Shown: positions 30,234 through 42,222, counted from the first letter of the stretch. The stretch is DNA of 64,000 bases from Pseudogymnoascus destructans (GCF_001641265.1 NW_020167525.1:1342501-1406500), one strand, 5' to 3'. Program-made: numbers and translations. Notes: a model not told the origin generated them from the sequence alone.

Positions 30234-30434
30234 CTACACAAGCAAGTCACCCACCAAAACACCAATAAATTGACTATTACCACATCTACTACTACACCAC
30301 CCTTTATAACGACCCTTATTCAACTGTAATTGAATCCTCTTGCACATACGGGAATTATAGCCCATAATACCACATAAGCCATAGCGCTTCTGTTGGCCCT
30401 TAGAGCCTACCTGCCGACTACTCTTACTTGCCAC
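30234..30434 (-). pseudogene. C-terminal zinc-knuckle fragment of a pogo/Fot1-type transposase
   Basis: The 66-aa frame contains QKRYGLCGIMGYNSRMCKRI, which resembles the CxxCxxxGHNxRTC tail of fungal pogo/Fot1 DDE transposases (compare CCGICGKAGHNARTCQ at 33434-34222). The histidine is replaced by tyrosine, so it is decayed. Confidence 0.5.
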
Positions 30435-30792
30435 CTCTATACGGACTTAAGGAGAAAGGACACTCTATAGCTCGTGCAGAACTAATCATGTTACTTAGAA
30501 CCTACTGTTAATGTTCTACTCTATAAATGTAGCTCTAAATGCTTCTTTAAATGTAGAGAGAAACTTAAGTTAGGAATAGAATCGCATTAAGAAGCCATTC
30601 CCTAAATCTAATTGTGTAAGGTCGTTTAGGGGATATTATACAATGCTATAATAGTAGCTTGAACACTTGGAAACTAGCCTTGCGTCTTACCCCACAAAAT
30701 GCAGAAAGATAAGATGAGAAAAGTTCCTGGTTGTCGCCACCTAAGGTGCAGTTACTTACAATATAATCAACAAAAATATGAATTAATAAATC
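30435..30792. other. no gene seen
   Basis: AT-rich DNA between the transposase fragment and the MITE; nothing supportable. Confidence 0.4.
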
Positions 30793-31247
30793 AACGTATT
30801 TCACAGGCAAAGCGATCACCTGGGCGAAGCGATCACTGAACTTCCCACCTAAAATTGAGAAATTTACAAGATAATAACTCAACAACAACTTCATAATATG
30901 TTCTAAAAATGTGTGTGTACCCTTATATATTAAGTTTAGGCACTATTTAGACTAGGTCTTTATATTTTAATATCTACTAGTCTAATTGCTTTAAAGCTTA
31001 AAATAAAGGAATATATACAGTATACATGTAGGTTCCTTTATTTTAAGCTTAATATCTTAAGAACTACTAAATAGATTATTCCTAAATAATTAGGTACAAA
31101 TTCAACTAAATAGGAAAGGCTAGAAATACATTTTTAATATATATTATGAAGTTGTTGTTGAGTTATTATCTTGTAAATTTCTCAATTTTAGGTGGGAAGT
31201 TCAGTGATCGCTTCGCCCGGGTGATCGCTTTGCCTGTGAAATACGTT
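30793..31247. mobile_element. 455-bp MITE with about 105-bp terminal inverted repeats
   Basis: The left arm AACGTATTTCACAGGCAAAG... and right arm ...CTTTGCCTGTGAAATACGTT are inverted repeats over about 105 bp, including GCGATCACTGAACTTCCCACC and AACTCAACAACAACTTCATA. The centre is AT-rich and non-coding. Half of another copy lies at 36361-36566. Confidence 0.8.
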
Positions 31248-31680
31248 ATGCGTATACATGCAATATAAAACAAGGCCGAGACTGTATAACTAAATACATT
31301 TAATGATAGTGGACCTCGTGCTATTGTATAAAGCAGATTCGTAGCTCTAAACTCGCAGTTATGAAATCGTGGTTGTGAATTGGGTTAAAAAAGTTATATT
31401 TTGGGGCGCAATCATTAATTCCGCTAACGATTCTATGTACCTGGACACGATGCTTCCACAAGAGTTAGCGTGGTTTGGGGTCCTCACTAGTAGATGGCTT
31501 TAGCACCCTGACCGACTCCAGTACTCCGCCGCCCTGTTCGACGACATCACTACTACAAACTCTACCTGTGCCTGTCCCTTTAATAATCTCGTCCCCCTTT
31601 GCCCTGAGACTCGAATCTACAGCGCCCCGACATGCGGTAACATCTTCCCATAACACAGCAACCACGTCCTACTCGCATGC
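31248..31680. other. upstream region of the GT32 gene
   Basis: No gene is supported here. Short open frames overlap the start of the glycosyltransferase gene but are in the wrong frame. Confidence 0.4.
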
Positions 31681-33213
31681 ATGGCTCTCTTTCGCCGGAG
31701 GCAGCTCATCACAATCTGTCTCCTGCTCGTTTTCCTCCACCTATGGCTTGGTCGCCCCTTTCTCCAGGCCTCGAAGCCGAAGTACGATGAGGCGTACATC
31801 CGACAGAAATACCCTCTTGCGTGGGAACATATATGGAAAAACAGCAACAGTGGGAAAGGAGGAGGTACGCGCGTCCTTGCCCCCTTTGCGCTTCGCAAAG
31901 GATTCCAGCCTCATTTGCCACCCCAATTGCTATGGGATAATCAATGGACTTCATGGCTAACAGATGTGCGCCTGACAGTATGGTATGTTCCCGACGAATG
32001 GCGAAAAGACTCCGATCCGCCAACCACAACCATCCTCGAAGCAGCCCGGCTGGCTTCCAAGCGCGCTATCGAACTGAAGCAGACGATCCCTCACTCCACC
32101 ATTCCCTTGATAGTACACCAGACATGGATGAATACAAAGATTGATGAGTGGGCGCCAGACCTTGTACTGGGCGTGGAGCGCTGGCTCGAATATGCAAAGG
32201 CTGAGGACCGTGGGAGCATGGCGTACTTCCTCTGGCTGGACGACGGTTGCGACCAGCTTTTTACGGATGCTACGCCGGACCTCGTGGATACCCTGAAGGC
32301 ACTACCATTACCAGTCGAGAGATCAGACGTCTTCAGAGTCGTCGTCGCAAACAGCATTGGCGGCATCGTGAGTCTCCCCTAAAACAAACCTCCGCCCCAA
32401 CACAAACCTCGCAAAGGCTAACCCAACCCCCACCAGTACGGCGATATCGACACCCACCCCCTCCGCTCCCCCGCCACCTGGCTCGAAGACCGCGACATGA
32501 CCCCCTGGACCGACCCGCAGACCAACACCGAATACAGCCCCGCCTCCGGGCACTCAAAATCCACCCCCCAACTCGCCCGCCTCCTCCTCGGCATCGAAGC
32601 CGACAACGACCCCAACACCGACACGCACTGGCGCATGGGATACTTCTTCCCCATCCAGCTGACACAATGGTCGCTGGCTTCTGCGCCGGACCACCCGGTG
32701 CTCAATCGCTTCCTTGCGAATTTCAAGACCCGCGTGGCGCAGCTGGTGCGGCCGTTTGAGGGGAACTTGACGGCGACTGCGGAGGCGGGGGTGTTGGCCA
32801 GGGAGGACCCGCTGAAACTTACTGGGCCGGAGGCGATTACGACGGCAGCCATGCAGCAGTTGAAGGAGGATGCGGGGTTGAGGTGGGACGCGCTTACGGG
32901 GCTGAAGGATGGAGGGAGGAGTAAGGCTGTTGGTGATACGATTATTTTCCCGATTACGGCGTTTAGGTATGTTCCTATTCTGCACCATTTTTTTTCCTTT
33001 GGTCGCTATGGTTGGAATACCGCGCTAACGTTCAACAGCCCTGGCCGTTCGTCTTACGGCAATATGGGCTCGAAGCTTCTGACGGACCCAGATGCGCGAT
33101 TGCAGCATCGTGCGCAGGGAAGTTGGCGCAAGAAGGATATGACAGTTGAGATGGGGAAGCTGTGTAGAACAGTGCTGGGGATGTGTCGTGATTGGTCTAA
33201 GGTGCCTCATTAA
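31681..33213 (+). CDS. GT32-family glycosyltransferase (Och1-like), type II membrane protein
   Basis: Exons 31681-32367, 32437-32966 and 33039-33213 give 463 aa. The introns (69 and 72 nt) are canonical. One transmembrane segment near residues 8-24 (LITICLLLVFLHLWLG) anchors it in the Golgi. IPLIVHQTWMNTK and YFLWLDDGCDQL are typical of GT32. The second exon starts YGDIDTHPLRSP, carrying the DxD metal/nucleotide-sugar site, here as DID. TDTHWRMGYFFPIQLTQW and TGPEAITTAA also fit. It probably transfers mannose or a related sugar onto glycans or lipids; the exact acceptor cannot be inferred. Repeat elements flank the gene on both sides, but its GC content and codon use look like those of core genes. 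Confidence 0.85.
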
Positions 33214-33339
33214 TAGGAGCGCCAGGCAGCTGCATTTGCATTGTATTGATAGCGGTTATGAGGCATGAAATAGACGCCACCTAGAGTCGGTGTACTTGTA
33301 TTATAACTTGTATTATAAACAAGCATAACGTGGTTTATC

Positions 33340-34222
33340 AGTACGTCGGACATATCAGTACCTCGGACACTTTTCATTGGCATTCTACTTTGAATATCAA
33401 TAAATCAACCATAACATATTAAATTAACTATAACTAAGCGGAATCAGATGAACTAGACATATCTATAGCTTCTTGACAAGTTCGCGCATTATGACCAGCT
33501 TTTCCACAGATCCCACAGCATCGCCTAGACGGTTGCCCCTCCTTGCGACTACCCCCAACTGCACGTACGTCGCGTCGTACCTGCTCATCCACATCCTTCT
33601 GTGCGATAATAGCCTGTGCATCCTCTACTATAAGTGCACCTCCTTCACGGACACGAGCCTTTTTAGCCCTGCGGCGTTTGCTAAGGGCTTCGTTGGCTGC
33701 TCGAAGGGTACGTACCTCAGCAGACAGAAGGGTGTTCTCATGTGCTAGTCGCTCCATACCCTTTGCCAATGCAATAACTGTCCCGAAGAGTGGAGTTGGC
33801 GAGCTTCCTTGGTGACGGGCAATTCGATTTCGAACGAGGGTTGTTTGTGAAAGAGCTTCAGTTGGGTTGGAAGGGGTCTGGGAGACCCAAGGGTTGGTGT
33901 TGGCAGTAGAGGGTCTAGAGGGAGTTGGAGTCCGTAACCTCACGTCAAGCTTTGAAAGCACTGCTTGCGGGTCGAAAGGCACTAAGCCAGCTCCGCGGAA
34001 CCCGGACTGCTCTAGGTATTTAAACAAGTGGCCAGTCCGAGTCTGAGCGACCAGGTGGTCCATCGTGTGGTGGCCCTCATGATCATGATGGCCAGTGGTA
34101 CCTTGGGACAAGCAGAAAAGAGAGAAATGGAAAGCAGAAAGTAGACCACAGGGACCAGAAACCAGGAACCATTTGAAGGGTAACCAACTTGGGGCTGTGA
34201 TGCGATCTGTGATCACGTGCAT
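33340..34222 (-). pseudogene. C-terminal part of a pogo/Fot1-type transposase (truncated element)
   Basis: The 262-aa minus frame 33434-34222 has GFRGAGLVPFDPQAVLSKLD, the conserved C-terminal segment of fungal DDE_1 (pogo/Fot1) transposases. It continues with a helical region and a zinc knuckle, CCGICGKAGHNARTCQ. The helix-turn-helix and DDE catalytic core are missing. Sequence before about residue 60 is unrelated, so the element is 5'-truncated. Beyond the stop, TACGTCGGACATATCAG (about 33342) looks like a terminal inverted repeat next to a TA. Confidence 0.7.
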
Positions 34223-34469
34223 TTGGGTCTAGCATGGAGGTAAAGGGTGCATAAAGCAGCAACCGCGCCCTGCCAAATTCAGCAGCTCCAACCCCGAGAA
34301 GTGGCTTTATTGTATAATCTAGACTATGTAATCTTAAAGCTTAATGTTCAACTTTTTATGCTAACGCCTATAACTCTACCTATGATTTAGGAACCTAAAA
34401 CTCTATATAATATACTTAAGACACAATATCAATCAACATAGCTTAAAGACCAAATTATGCAACATTAGA

Positions 34470-34728
34470 ATAGTTCACTAACTTCACTTTTACAAAGCAT
34501 TAATTAGGTTACAAAAGGTGTAGCAAATGTAATACACAAATTAACTTTATTACGAGAAAATGCTACACTTCGTAAAGCAAATGACTTGCTTAGTTAACGT
34601 CGTTATACAAAGAACACCCACCGCCTCCTTAACCCTCCAATCCGCCACCGCCAACCCCGGCAACTCACTAACTTAACTTTTACAAAGCATTAATTAGGTT
34701 ACAAAAGGTGTAGCAAATGTAATACACA
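34470..34728. repeat. about 60-bp direct repeat pair
   Basis: TTTTACAAAGCATTAATTAG and the following GTTACAAAAGGTGTAGC...TACACAA occur at 34490-34540 and 34677-34728, separated by about 130 bp. They may be a short terminally repeated element or a local duplication. Confidence 0.55.
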
Positions 34729-35235
34729 ATAAAATATGCGCCACGAGCCTTTAGGACAATATAAGTGGATTCTACATATAAAGGATCACTTCTCAAAATA
34801 TACATAGCTATATCTATTAAAGAGCAAGCATGCAGAGCCTATTGCAGACTCCTTTGCTCTCTTTATTACAGCCTTCTTACCTCCTAAGATTATGCAAGCT
34901 GATAATAGAAAGGAATTTACGGGAGCTCTACTCATTCTACTACAGAAGTATGGAATTCAAGTAGTAAATGGAGCACCACAGTCACCACAAATGCAAGGCC
35001 TAGTTAAGTAGGCAAATGGAGTCATTAAGAATAAGCTATGAGCTTGAAAGTGGATCATGGGTCTATAGAGTGGAAGGATGGGCTACTTGAAGTTACACTT
35101 GCTATAAACACCTAAATCTAGTCTATTATTAGGTGCGCACTAGCTAAGCTACTGTTCTAAGATAGGAGCTCTCATATTAATTGGCTTAATAGCCAAGCTT
35201 AGAAGGATCTCTTAATTGGAGTTGAGCAGGAAGAC

Positions 35236-35474
35236 TGTAAGGCGGCCCTCACGTGAGGGCACGTGAGGTGTCACGCTCTTACAGTGGACCTGGCGGGCTC
35301 AGTAAATTAGGGCCTACGGGTTCCTGTATATAAGGGGCTGGAGGCTCGGAGTGAGGCCTCCAGTCAATAGTCGCTGTATATACGTAGACCTATTGTTACG
35401 CATTGAATCCTACTTCCTACCTACTGATCTGGTTCCCTGAGCTCCCGTGTGACCCTGGGTCCTACGCCTTTACA
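35236..35474 (+). mobile_element. solo LTR of the Gypsy chromovirus family
   Basis: 239 bp, the same as the LTRs at 20622 and 27443 except for two substitutions that I see (GGGCTCAGTAA for GGGCTCGGTAA, and CTACGCCTTTA for CTACGACTTTA). It is flanked by the 5-bp target duplication AAGAC (35231-35235 and 35475-35479). It derives from LTR-LTR recombination of an older insertion. Confidence 0.95.
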
Positions 35475-35489
35475 AAGACCTACCTATAG

Positions 35490-35710
35490 CACTGATTTTT
35501 AAAGAGTGAGCTTGAGCCCGAAGCTCTAATTGGCCCACAGCTCTGGCGAGCTCGAGCCCAGCTCTTCCAAAGCAGAGAGCTCGGAATTGAGCTCTCTGGC
35601 TTAGGGCTCAATTCCGAGCCTAGCTCTGGCTCTGAGCCAGAGCTGGCTCGAGAGCTCAATTCTGAGCTCTGGCGTGGGACCTAGGCTCGAGTGCCAGCTC
35701 AGCCTACGAC
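35490..35710. repeat. GAGCTC/GAGCC low-complexity array
   Basis: It has the same sequence type as 700-1180 and occupies the same place in the second integrase-element copy. Confidence 0.75.
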
Positions 35711-36360
35711 TAAGCTTCGGGTTACACCCGACCCTGTAATTGAGAGAGCTATAGCAGCTACTCAAAGAGCGAGGGTTTCTATGATACGCAATTATACAAA
35801 GAAGCATGATATCTAACACTTTGATATTAGAGCTATAGTCTCTATAAAGGTGCCTCGAGAGGATAGAACCTCAACTGATAATAAGAGGCTCTTTGCACGC
35901 ATTCTAGAAGAGCCTTACCTACACCGATATCTAACACTCTCTGGTATTATATAACGCCTTATACCTACGAAATTACTTGGAGTTGTAGAGCAAGCTATAT
36001 GGTCTGATATCATTATTCCTACTTTTACAAAGCAAGTAACGCTAGGGCTTGCAGCTAGAGAGGCTTCTACAAGCGCACGGGTTGGAATATCATGTAAATG
36101 TAGGGGTCAATGTAGTACAAAGAGGTGCCGTTGTTATAAGGAAGCAAAGGATACACTGCCATAATGACGACCATGACTGCGGCAATTTATTAGGCTAGCT
36201 ACTCGTACAGAAATAGTTCTAGTTGAGAGGCTTCGTCGGAAACGAGCACAGGCAGACACAGCAGGAAACGTAGCTATATAGATCAATTGATTACTCCTAC
36301 TTCTGGTTTGGCCGGCCACTTCATGAACCAGCTCAGTTCACGGTTGGGCCGGAACATACT

Positions 36361-36566
36361 TAATATCTTAAGAACTACAACATAGATTATTCCTAAATAA
36401 CTGGATAAGGATTTAACTAAGTAGAAAAGGCTAGAAAAGTATTTTTAATATGTATTATCAAGCTGTTGTTGAGTTATTATCTTGCAAATTTCCTGATTTT
36501 GGGTGGGAAATTCAGTGACCAGCTCGCTTGGGTGACCGACCAGCTCGCATGTGAAATACGTTGGTT
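36361..36566 (+). mobile_element. right half of a MITE (family of 30793-31247)
   Basis: TTAATATCTTAAGAACTAC through GTGAAATACGTT matches the right half of the MITE at about 31050-31247, but the left half is absent. It begins within 5 bp of the end of the integrase-type element. Confidence 0.75.
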
Positions 36567-36670
36567 TTAATCAACAACATTATCATAGCCCATTTGGACA
36601 TGGTAAATCAACCAAATGCAAATAACGCCAATCCCCAAACTCCCACCAATATCAAATTTCCACCCTATCT

Positions 36671-39600
36671 TCAACCTCCTCTTACTCCTGCACTTCCCCC
36701 AACTAGCCTCTCCATCGCCCCCCCCGCCCACCTCAAATCCTCCCACCGTCCCTGCTCCACCGCCCTCCCCCCCTCAACAACAACCACCCACCCCGCCCTC
36801 CTCATCATCCTCACATCATGCGTAACAACCACCACCGCCACCTCATCCCCCACCCCCTCCGCCACTCTACCCACCCTCTCCACCCCCTCCCCATCCAACC
36901 CCGCCGTAGGCTCATCCATAACCAACACCTTCGGTCTCCTCACCAACGCCCTCGCAATCGCAACCCTCACCGTCTCACCCCCAGACATCGCCCTGCCCCC
37001 CTCCCCAATCTGCGTCTCCAGCCCCTCTGGTAGCCGAGCCACGAAATCATCTAACCCCGCTTTAGAGACAGCGCGCTCGATGTTCGCGAGGCTCGTGAGA
37101 GGGCTGCTGGGTGCAAGACCGTAGATGATATTTTGCGCGAGGGAGGCGGGGAAGAGGGCGGGGAATTGGGGGACGAGCGCCATGTGGGCACGAAGGTCGG
37201 GGAGGGAGAGGTTCGAGAGGGGGTGGTGCGCGAATGTTAGGGATGAGAGGTTGGAGGTTGGGGTGTATAGTCCCAGGAGGAGGGAGGCGAGGGTACTTTT
37301 CCCTGAGCCGGAGGGTCCGACTAGGGCGGTGCAGGTTCCGGCCTTCAGAGTGAGGGAGAGGTTTTGTAGGATGGGTGTTTGCGGTCGAGAGGGGTAGGCG
37401 AAGGAGAGGTTGGTCATGCAGATGGGGAGGGGTGAGGTGAGGGTGCGTTGGTGGAGGATCCGTGAGGATTCACCCGGAGGGAGGGAGGAGAGACGAAGCA
37501 TCCGGGTTGCACCGGCGCGGGCGGTGGCGATTTGGGGGATGACGGAGAGAGTGTCGTTTGCGTTGCCGATGCTGAAGAGGAGGAGGGTTATGCAAGCTAC
37601 GACGTCGTAGAAGCTAGCGGCGCGGGTGCCGACGAGGACGGCGCCGTAGAAAAGGATGAGGGCTGTGAGGAAAAGGGTTGTCGATTGGGACATTCCGAAG
37701 AAGAGACCGCAGAAGGTGCCGCGGCGGAGGCCGATGCGGAATGCTTCTTGAACAGCAATGGAGTTCTTGCGCTGGAAGTGTGATTCTAGTGTGAGCGCCC
37801 TGATGACGCGGATATTAGTGAAGGTCTCAGAAAAGACCTCGCCAATGGCATTGGACTTTGCGTCACTCTTGCGTTCAAGGTTTCCAGATACAGCCTCAAA
37901 TGCGCGGGTTATGGCGTAGATAATGGGAACACTAGCTAGACTGACAGCTGTGAGCTTCCAGCACATAATGAACGCCCAGATGACGCCGATGCTGATCATG
38001 CAAGCGGCTGCGAATGTGTATCCAGCAAAGCGACCGAGCAGGTTGCGCATTTCTTCTCCACTGCGATCAAGGCTCTCGTTGAGGATGGACAGCGAGTTCT
38101 CAGCCTCATCGAACCACGAACGGGGTTGGTCCAGGATGCGTGTGAGTGCTTCCTTACGGAGGGAGTCGACCCAGGCTCTGGCACAGCAATCAAGAGAGTA
38201 GTAGAAGGTGTAACTGGAAGTGCCGTCTGCTACTGCGATGAATAGAAGCGTCAGTGCCCATTTACGCGCTTCTGGCCCTTGGTTTTTGGTCTCATAAAAG
38301 GTGCTGAAGAGCTTTGCAAGTACATAAGAGAATACAGGCGTGCATGCGGCATAGATGAAGGCACTTCCAAACCCAAGTATCAATACCAGCCGTTCTTTCC
38401 GCGTAAGATTTGGCCAAATGGTTCCCAGAATTGTTTTCAGGGTAGCTGGTCCAGGACGCCTGCAGTCCATTTTGTTCTTTTCTGCAGAAACCTGGATGGT
38501 ACTGCCTCTCACTAAGTTAATATACTCGATATTCAACTCTGATTCCATACGCGCGTCCAAGTCATCCGTTTCTGTTATGTTGACTGGATACATCACTTCT
38601 TTTTGGCTATGAGCCGCCAACCCAATATAGCTGAAGTTCGTCGGCGGATATTGGTTTAATCGGTTGTGAGATCTCCTGTAACTCGGCTCAGGCAGATTGG
38701 GCAAAGGGTCCTGGGAGCGGATTGGCCAGGAGTTTCGGTTATCTGAGGTGTCATTAGTATGGATAGTATTTGCATATACCGTCGCGGTACTGAGAGATGT
38801 CCTATTATTGTGGTGATGAGCTTGCTGGCTTGCACCATGATTATAGGCTAGAAAAGTTGAGAGACATTGCAACCTTGTCATGGGTTCTGAGGTTTCTGAG
38901 CTGCCTTCTCCAACGTGGTCGTTTGCGTAAGGGTTGGCAGAGGCCACACGCATATTATTGACCATCGCCATATTAGTATGTGGTTGTGCTGAGCTCCTTT
39001 GATGAATGGATGACACTTGACTACGCTTTTCCTCCATATATTCCTTGTCGCTCTTGATCTCTGCCAAAGATGCGAAATTTCCAAAAGGGTTTTGAGCGAG
39101 CGAATGCCGGTAGCCTTCTTCAACAACTTTCCCGTGATCGATAACGTAAACGAAGTCCATATCTTGGATCTGTGATGAATCGTGGGTGATTATAATAGTA
39201 GTCTTATCCCTTCTCCACTCTCGAATCGCGTCCATAACGAGAGTTTTATTCACGTGGTCCAGCGCGTTTGTTGCTTCGTCCAAAATCAGAATCGGAGTGT
39301 CTCGCAGTCGTGCGCGAGCGATAGCAACTCTTTGCTTCTGCCCTCCACTCATGGCAGTACCCCCTGTTCCAATTGAAGTATTAAGTCCATTTGGTAAGTC
39401 TTGAATAACCTCGGTGAGCATAGCCATCTCACATGCCACTTGGATATCTTCCTCTGTTGGTTGCTTCCCATCGCCGCAACCAAAGGCAACATTGTTCCAC
39501 AGAGTATCGTTGAACAGGACGCTCTGCTGCTGCACCAGAGTTACATTATTTCGAAGCCAGTTAACATCCAAGGTTTCGATTGGACAGCCATCGATTGAGA

Positions 39601-41002
39601 TTGTGCCTGATGTGGTATCATACAACCGAAGTAATAAGTTCGTTAATGTGCTCTTGCCAGATCCACTTCGACCAAACAAAAATGTTGTTTCTCCAGCAGG
39701 GAAGAATAAGTCGACGCCTATAAGCGAAGACTGCGTCGGGTTCGATGGATATGAGAACGTGAGCTGTTATAATTAGCGATGCTACAATATGGAACGAGTT
39801 TATCACTTACATTTGTGACCTCGATATCCCCATCACAGACTTCCAATGTCCGAGTACCAGCAACTTTCGAGAGCGGCAAGGTATTGCTCAATTCTCCGAT
39901 AATCCTCTCCAGTGTCGCCCCTGCGGATTTGCCCTTACACAATATCACATATTGTGCCAAGAGCGACGTGACAGCCTGGTTCCCCATCAAGAACGAGTAA
40001 AACGTCGTAATCACGTCGCCCGGTGTGAGTTCACCATCCTTGTGCAACTTCAGACCATACCAGAATCCAGCCATAAACAAGACCACCACAAGAAAGCGGG
40101 CGCTGCCCATCTGTGAAGCTCTGACTTGCCCTTGAATCATATACGACAAGCCGACCGCGTTGATTGCAGAGGCGTATTGCCGGATCTCGTGGTTCTGTCC
40201 GTTGAACACTTTCACGGTGTCGATTGCATGGAAGGCTGTGTTTGTATATTTTGAGGCTATGTTTAATTCTCGCCTTTGGGCCTCGATCGCTGGCTGGAGT
40301 CGACGTGATACGAGCCACATAACAAGTGACGCTGTCGGGACACTCAGTGAAAGGACAAGAGTTAACTTCCATGAGTAATAAAAGGCAATACCAATGGCCG
40401 TGACAGCCGCCGCAACGTCCTTCACGAAGAACCCCATCGGTTGGGATGTCGCCAACTGGAGCTCTCTGGCTTGTCTGTCAAAGTGTCAGCAAACCAAACC
40501 ATTCTCGTCCACTACCGACTTACGTTTGTATTCTAATAAGAACGGGTGATATTCCGTCTTTGCGAAGATCGTACCACTCCATTTCTCTCCTCAGCAATCC
40601 TGTGAATAGCTTCTGTCTCGCCTGTTTTGCTTGTGACTCTCCAAATATTAACCACAATCCAAAGAACCCCGCGTTGGCAAGGCAAGAGCCCACCCCCAAA
40701 CCTGTGAGGACAATACACCATTTTGAGATACGCTTTATCATTGATGAATAGTTAGTTGATCCAGTCACATACTCTGCTATATCGTCGAAAATAAATCCCA
40801 TAAAAATCGCCATAGATGGCCTGATTACTCCCGCGGTCATGGAAGAGATCCACGCAGGGATCATGACGGCGAGGTGGCCCCGCACCGTAAACGCAAACAT
40901 GGACTTCCATGCCGGCTTCGTATCGGAGTCTTCTCTGCCCGCAGTAGAGTTCTCCAATCTTCCCGAAACCTCATTGCGAAGAGAAGTATCCGCCATCCCC
41001 AT
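36671..41002 (-). CDS. full-size ABC-B transporter (Ste6/MDR type)
   Basis: Exons 41002-40524, 40474-39811 and 39763-36671 give 1411 aa. The 49- and 47-nt introns fall in the first membrane domain and just before the first nucleotide-binding domain. The order is TMD1, NBD1, TMD2, NBD2. NBD1 has GRSGSGKST near residue 411, the signature MSGGQKQRVAIARA and Walker B ILILDEATNALD. NBD2 has GPSGSGKST, MSGGETVRVAIARA (glutamine replaced by glutamate) and VLVMDEPTAGLD. A long polar linker follows NBD1. It uses ATP to export small hydrophobic compounds or a-type lipopeptide pheromone; the resemblance to fungal a-factor exporters is by general similarity. The last 900 bp of coding sequence are much more GC-rich than the rest. 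Confidence 0.9.
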
Positions 41003-41504
41003 AAGCCGTCAGTGGCAGTAGAAAATATACAGACGATTGAAAGCGGCAAGCATGATGAAGAAAGTAGGTCAAAGAATTAATGGGTGTAGTACCACCCAAT
41101 TATGAGACAAAACCCCATACCTTTACAGAAGGTTCTGGCCGACATGGACCCCATAGCTTCATTGTCGCTTCCTTACTATTGTTCTTAGAAGCGGCCGAAT
41201 CAATCGCAATTTTGAGATTTCGGTCGCCGGAAGCAGCAATGGCGCTGGGTAACAGGTGATGCATCAACTATAATAAAATCGCTACCAAGCAAGGGAGAGC
41301 CCGTGCTGTGGTGGTGACACGAATGAAAGGGCTATGAGGTGTACCTGAATAATTGAAAAGGTACTGTACCATTCCAGGCTACCTCACATCCGTATTTTCC
41401 CACAAATTTCGGTCGGATTTCTCAATATCCTATCATATCAGGGGCCCACCAAAGCATATGTAAGTTATAAATTGGGTCGTGATTTCCTTGATTGGGTGTG
41501 TTGT
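41003..41504. other. intergenic: ABC transporter promoter and PBDC1 3' region
   Basis: No gene is seen. It separates two minus-strand genes. Confidence 0.5.
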
Positions 41505-42222
41505 CTACGACTCTGTGACAGCCTTCTCATTCTGTGCCTTCTCGTAAATCCAGTCATTCAGTCCGTTGCGGTTTCTGCGCTATGGTCAGCATACTCCGCC
41601 CCAAATGGAATTGACGATAGGTCGCGCAAGTATATAAGAGCAAATAGATGGCTGCGGTCTTACCTTGCGATTTCAACAGCGTAAAACTGCATTCTTGGCA
41701 CTATTTCCAGGTTATTAAGGATACAACAATACGTGTCTCACCAGCAATTCTCACCAAAAATGGTACCATCCTGTGTGTATTCCTCCGTTGGGCTGGTCCT
41801 CAGCATCGTTCCGAAGTTGTAGTCGTCAATCTTCTTGTCATAAAACATCATGAAGTTGCGCCACTTCTCCTTGCCTAGTTTGCTCTTCATCTCATCCTCG
41901 TTGATGGTAGCTGCAGGATCAAACTCTGGAAGGTCTTTCCTCAGATGCTCGTAGATATCATCGTCCATCTTCGTCAGTTTGAGGGAGGATCCCTTGACTT
42001 TCTCGAGGATTGCCCAGTAAGTCGACATGTGTTGCACAGCTGTTTGCACTTAAGTCAGCGATGGAAATGGTCCCAGAGGGATAGAACGTACCTTTCACCG
42101 CAAACTGCTTCTCAATCTGCCCCAATATAAGTCAAACCGCATACTTTGGGGGGGGGACAAAAACGTACATCCTCCAAGTTATCGGCCTCTTCGGCGTTGA
42201 ACTTCGCAGGTGGCCCCGACAT
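41505..42222 (-). CDS. PBDC1: PBDC1-family protein
   Basis: Five exons (42222-42169, 42116-42092, 42039-41755, 41700-41664, 41574-41505) give 156 aa. The splice sites were chosen because they restore the family sequence: MSGPPAKFNAEEADNLED, IEKQFAVK, AVQHMSTYWAILEKVKGS, TKMDDDIYEHLRKDLPEFDP, GKEKWRNFMMFYDKKIDD, VPRMQFYAVEIARNRNGLND and WIYEKAQ. The family (yeast YPL225W, human PBDC1) is small and cytosolic. The yeast member has been linked to biogenesis of the elongation factor eEF1A. The 25-nt second exon and five-exon structure make it easy to mis-annotate. Confidence 0.9.

Larger units (their letters stand above)
34758..36356 (+). pseudogene. degenerate integrase-type (KRBA2/Ginger-like) transposon, split by a solo LTR
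   Basis: The plus strand at 34758-35160 reads WILHIKDHFSKYT, then FLPPKIMQADNRKEFTGALL and KYGIQVVNGAPQSPQMQGLV, a decayed rve integrase core with several stops. After the solo LTR (35236-35474) comes a GAGCTC-rich array (35490-35710). Then IAATQRARVSMIRNYTKKHD and SARVGISCKCRGQCSTKRCR match the CXC-bearing C-terminus at 150-644. The element ends GGTTGGGCCGGAACA at 36356. Many stops and indels show it is dead. Its right terminus touches half of a MITE copy. Confidence 0.8.

Noticed and set aside
35236..35474. Possible small promoter or RNA element near 35.2 kb
   Set aside because: It is a solo LTR: same 239 bp as the Gypsy LTRs, with an AAGAC target repeat.
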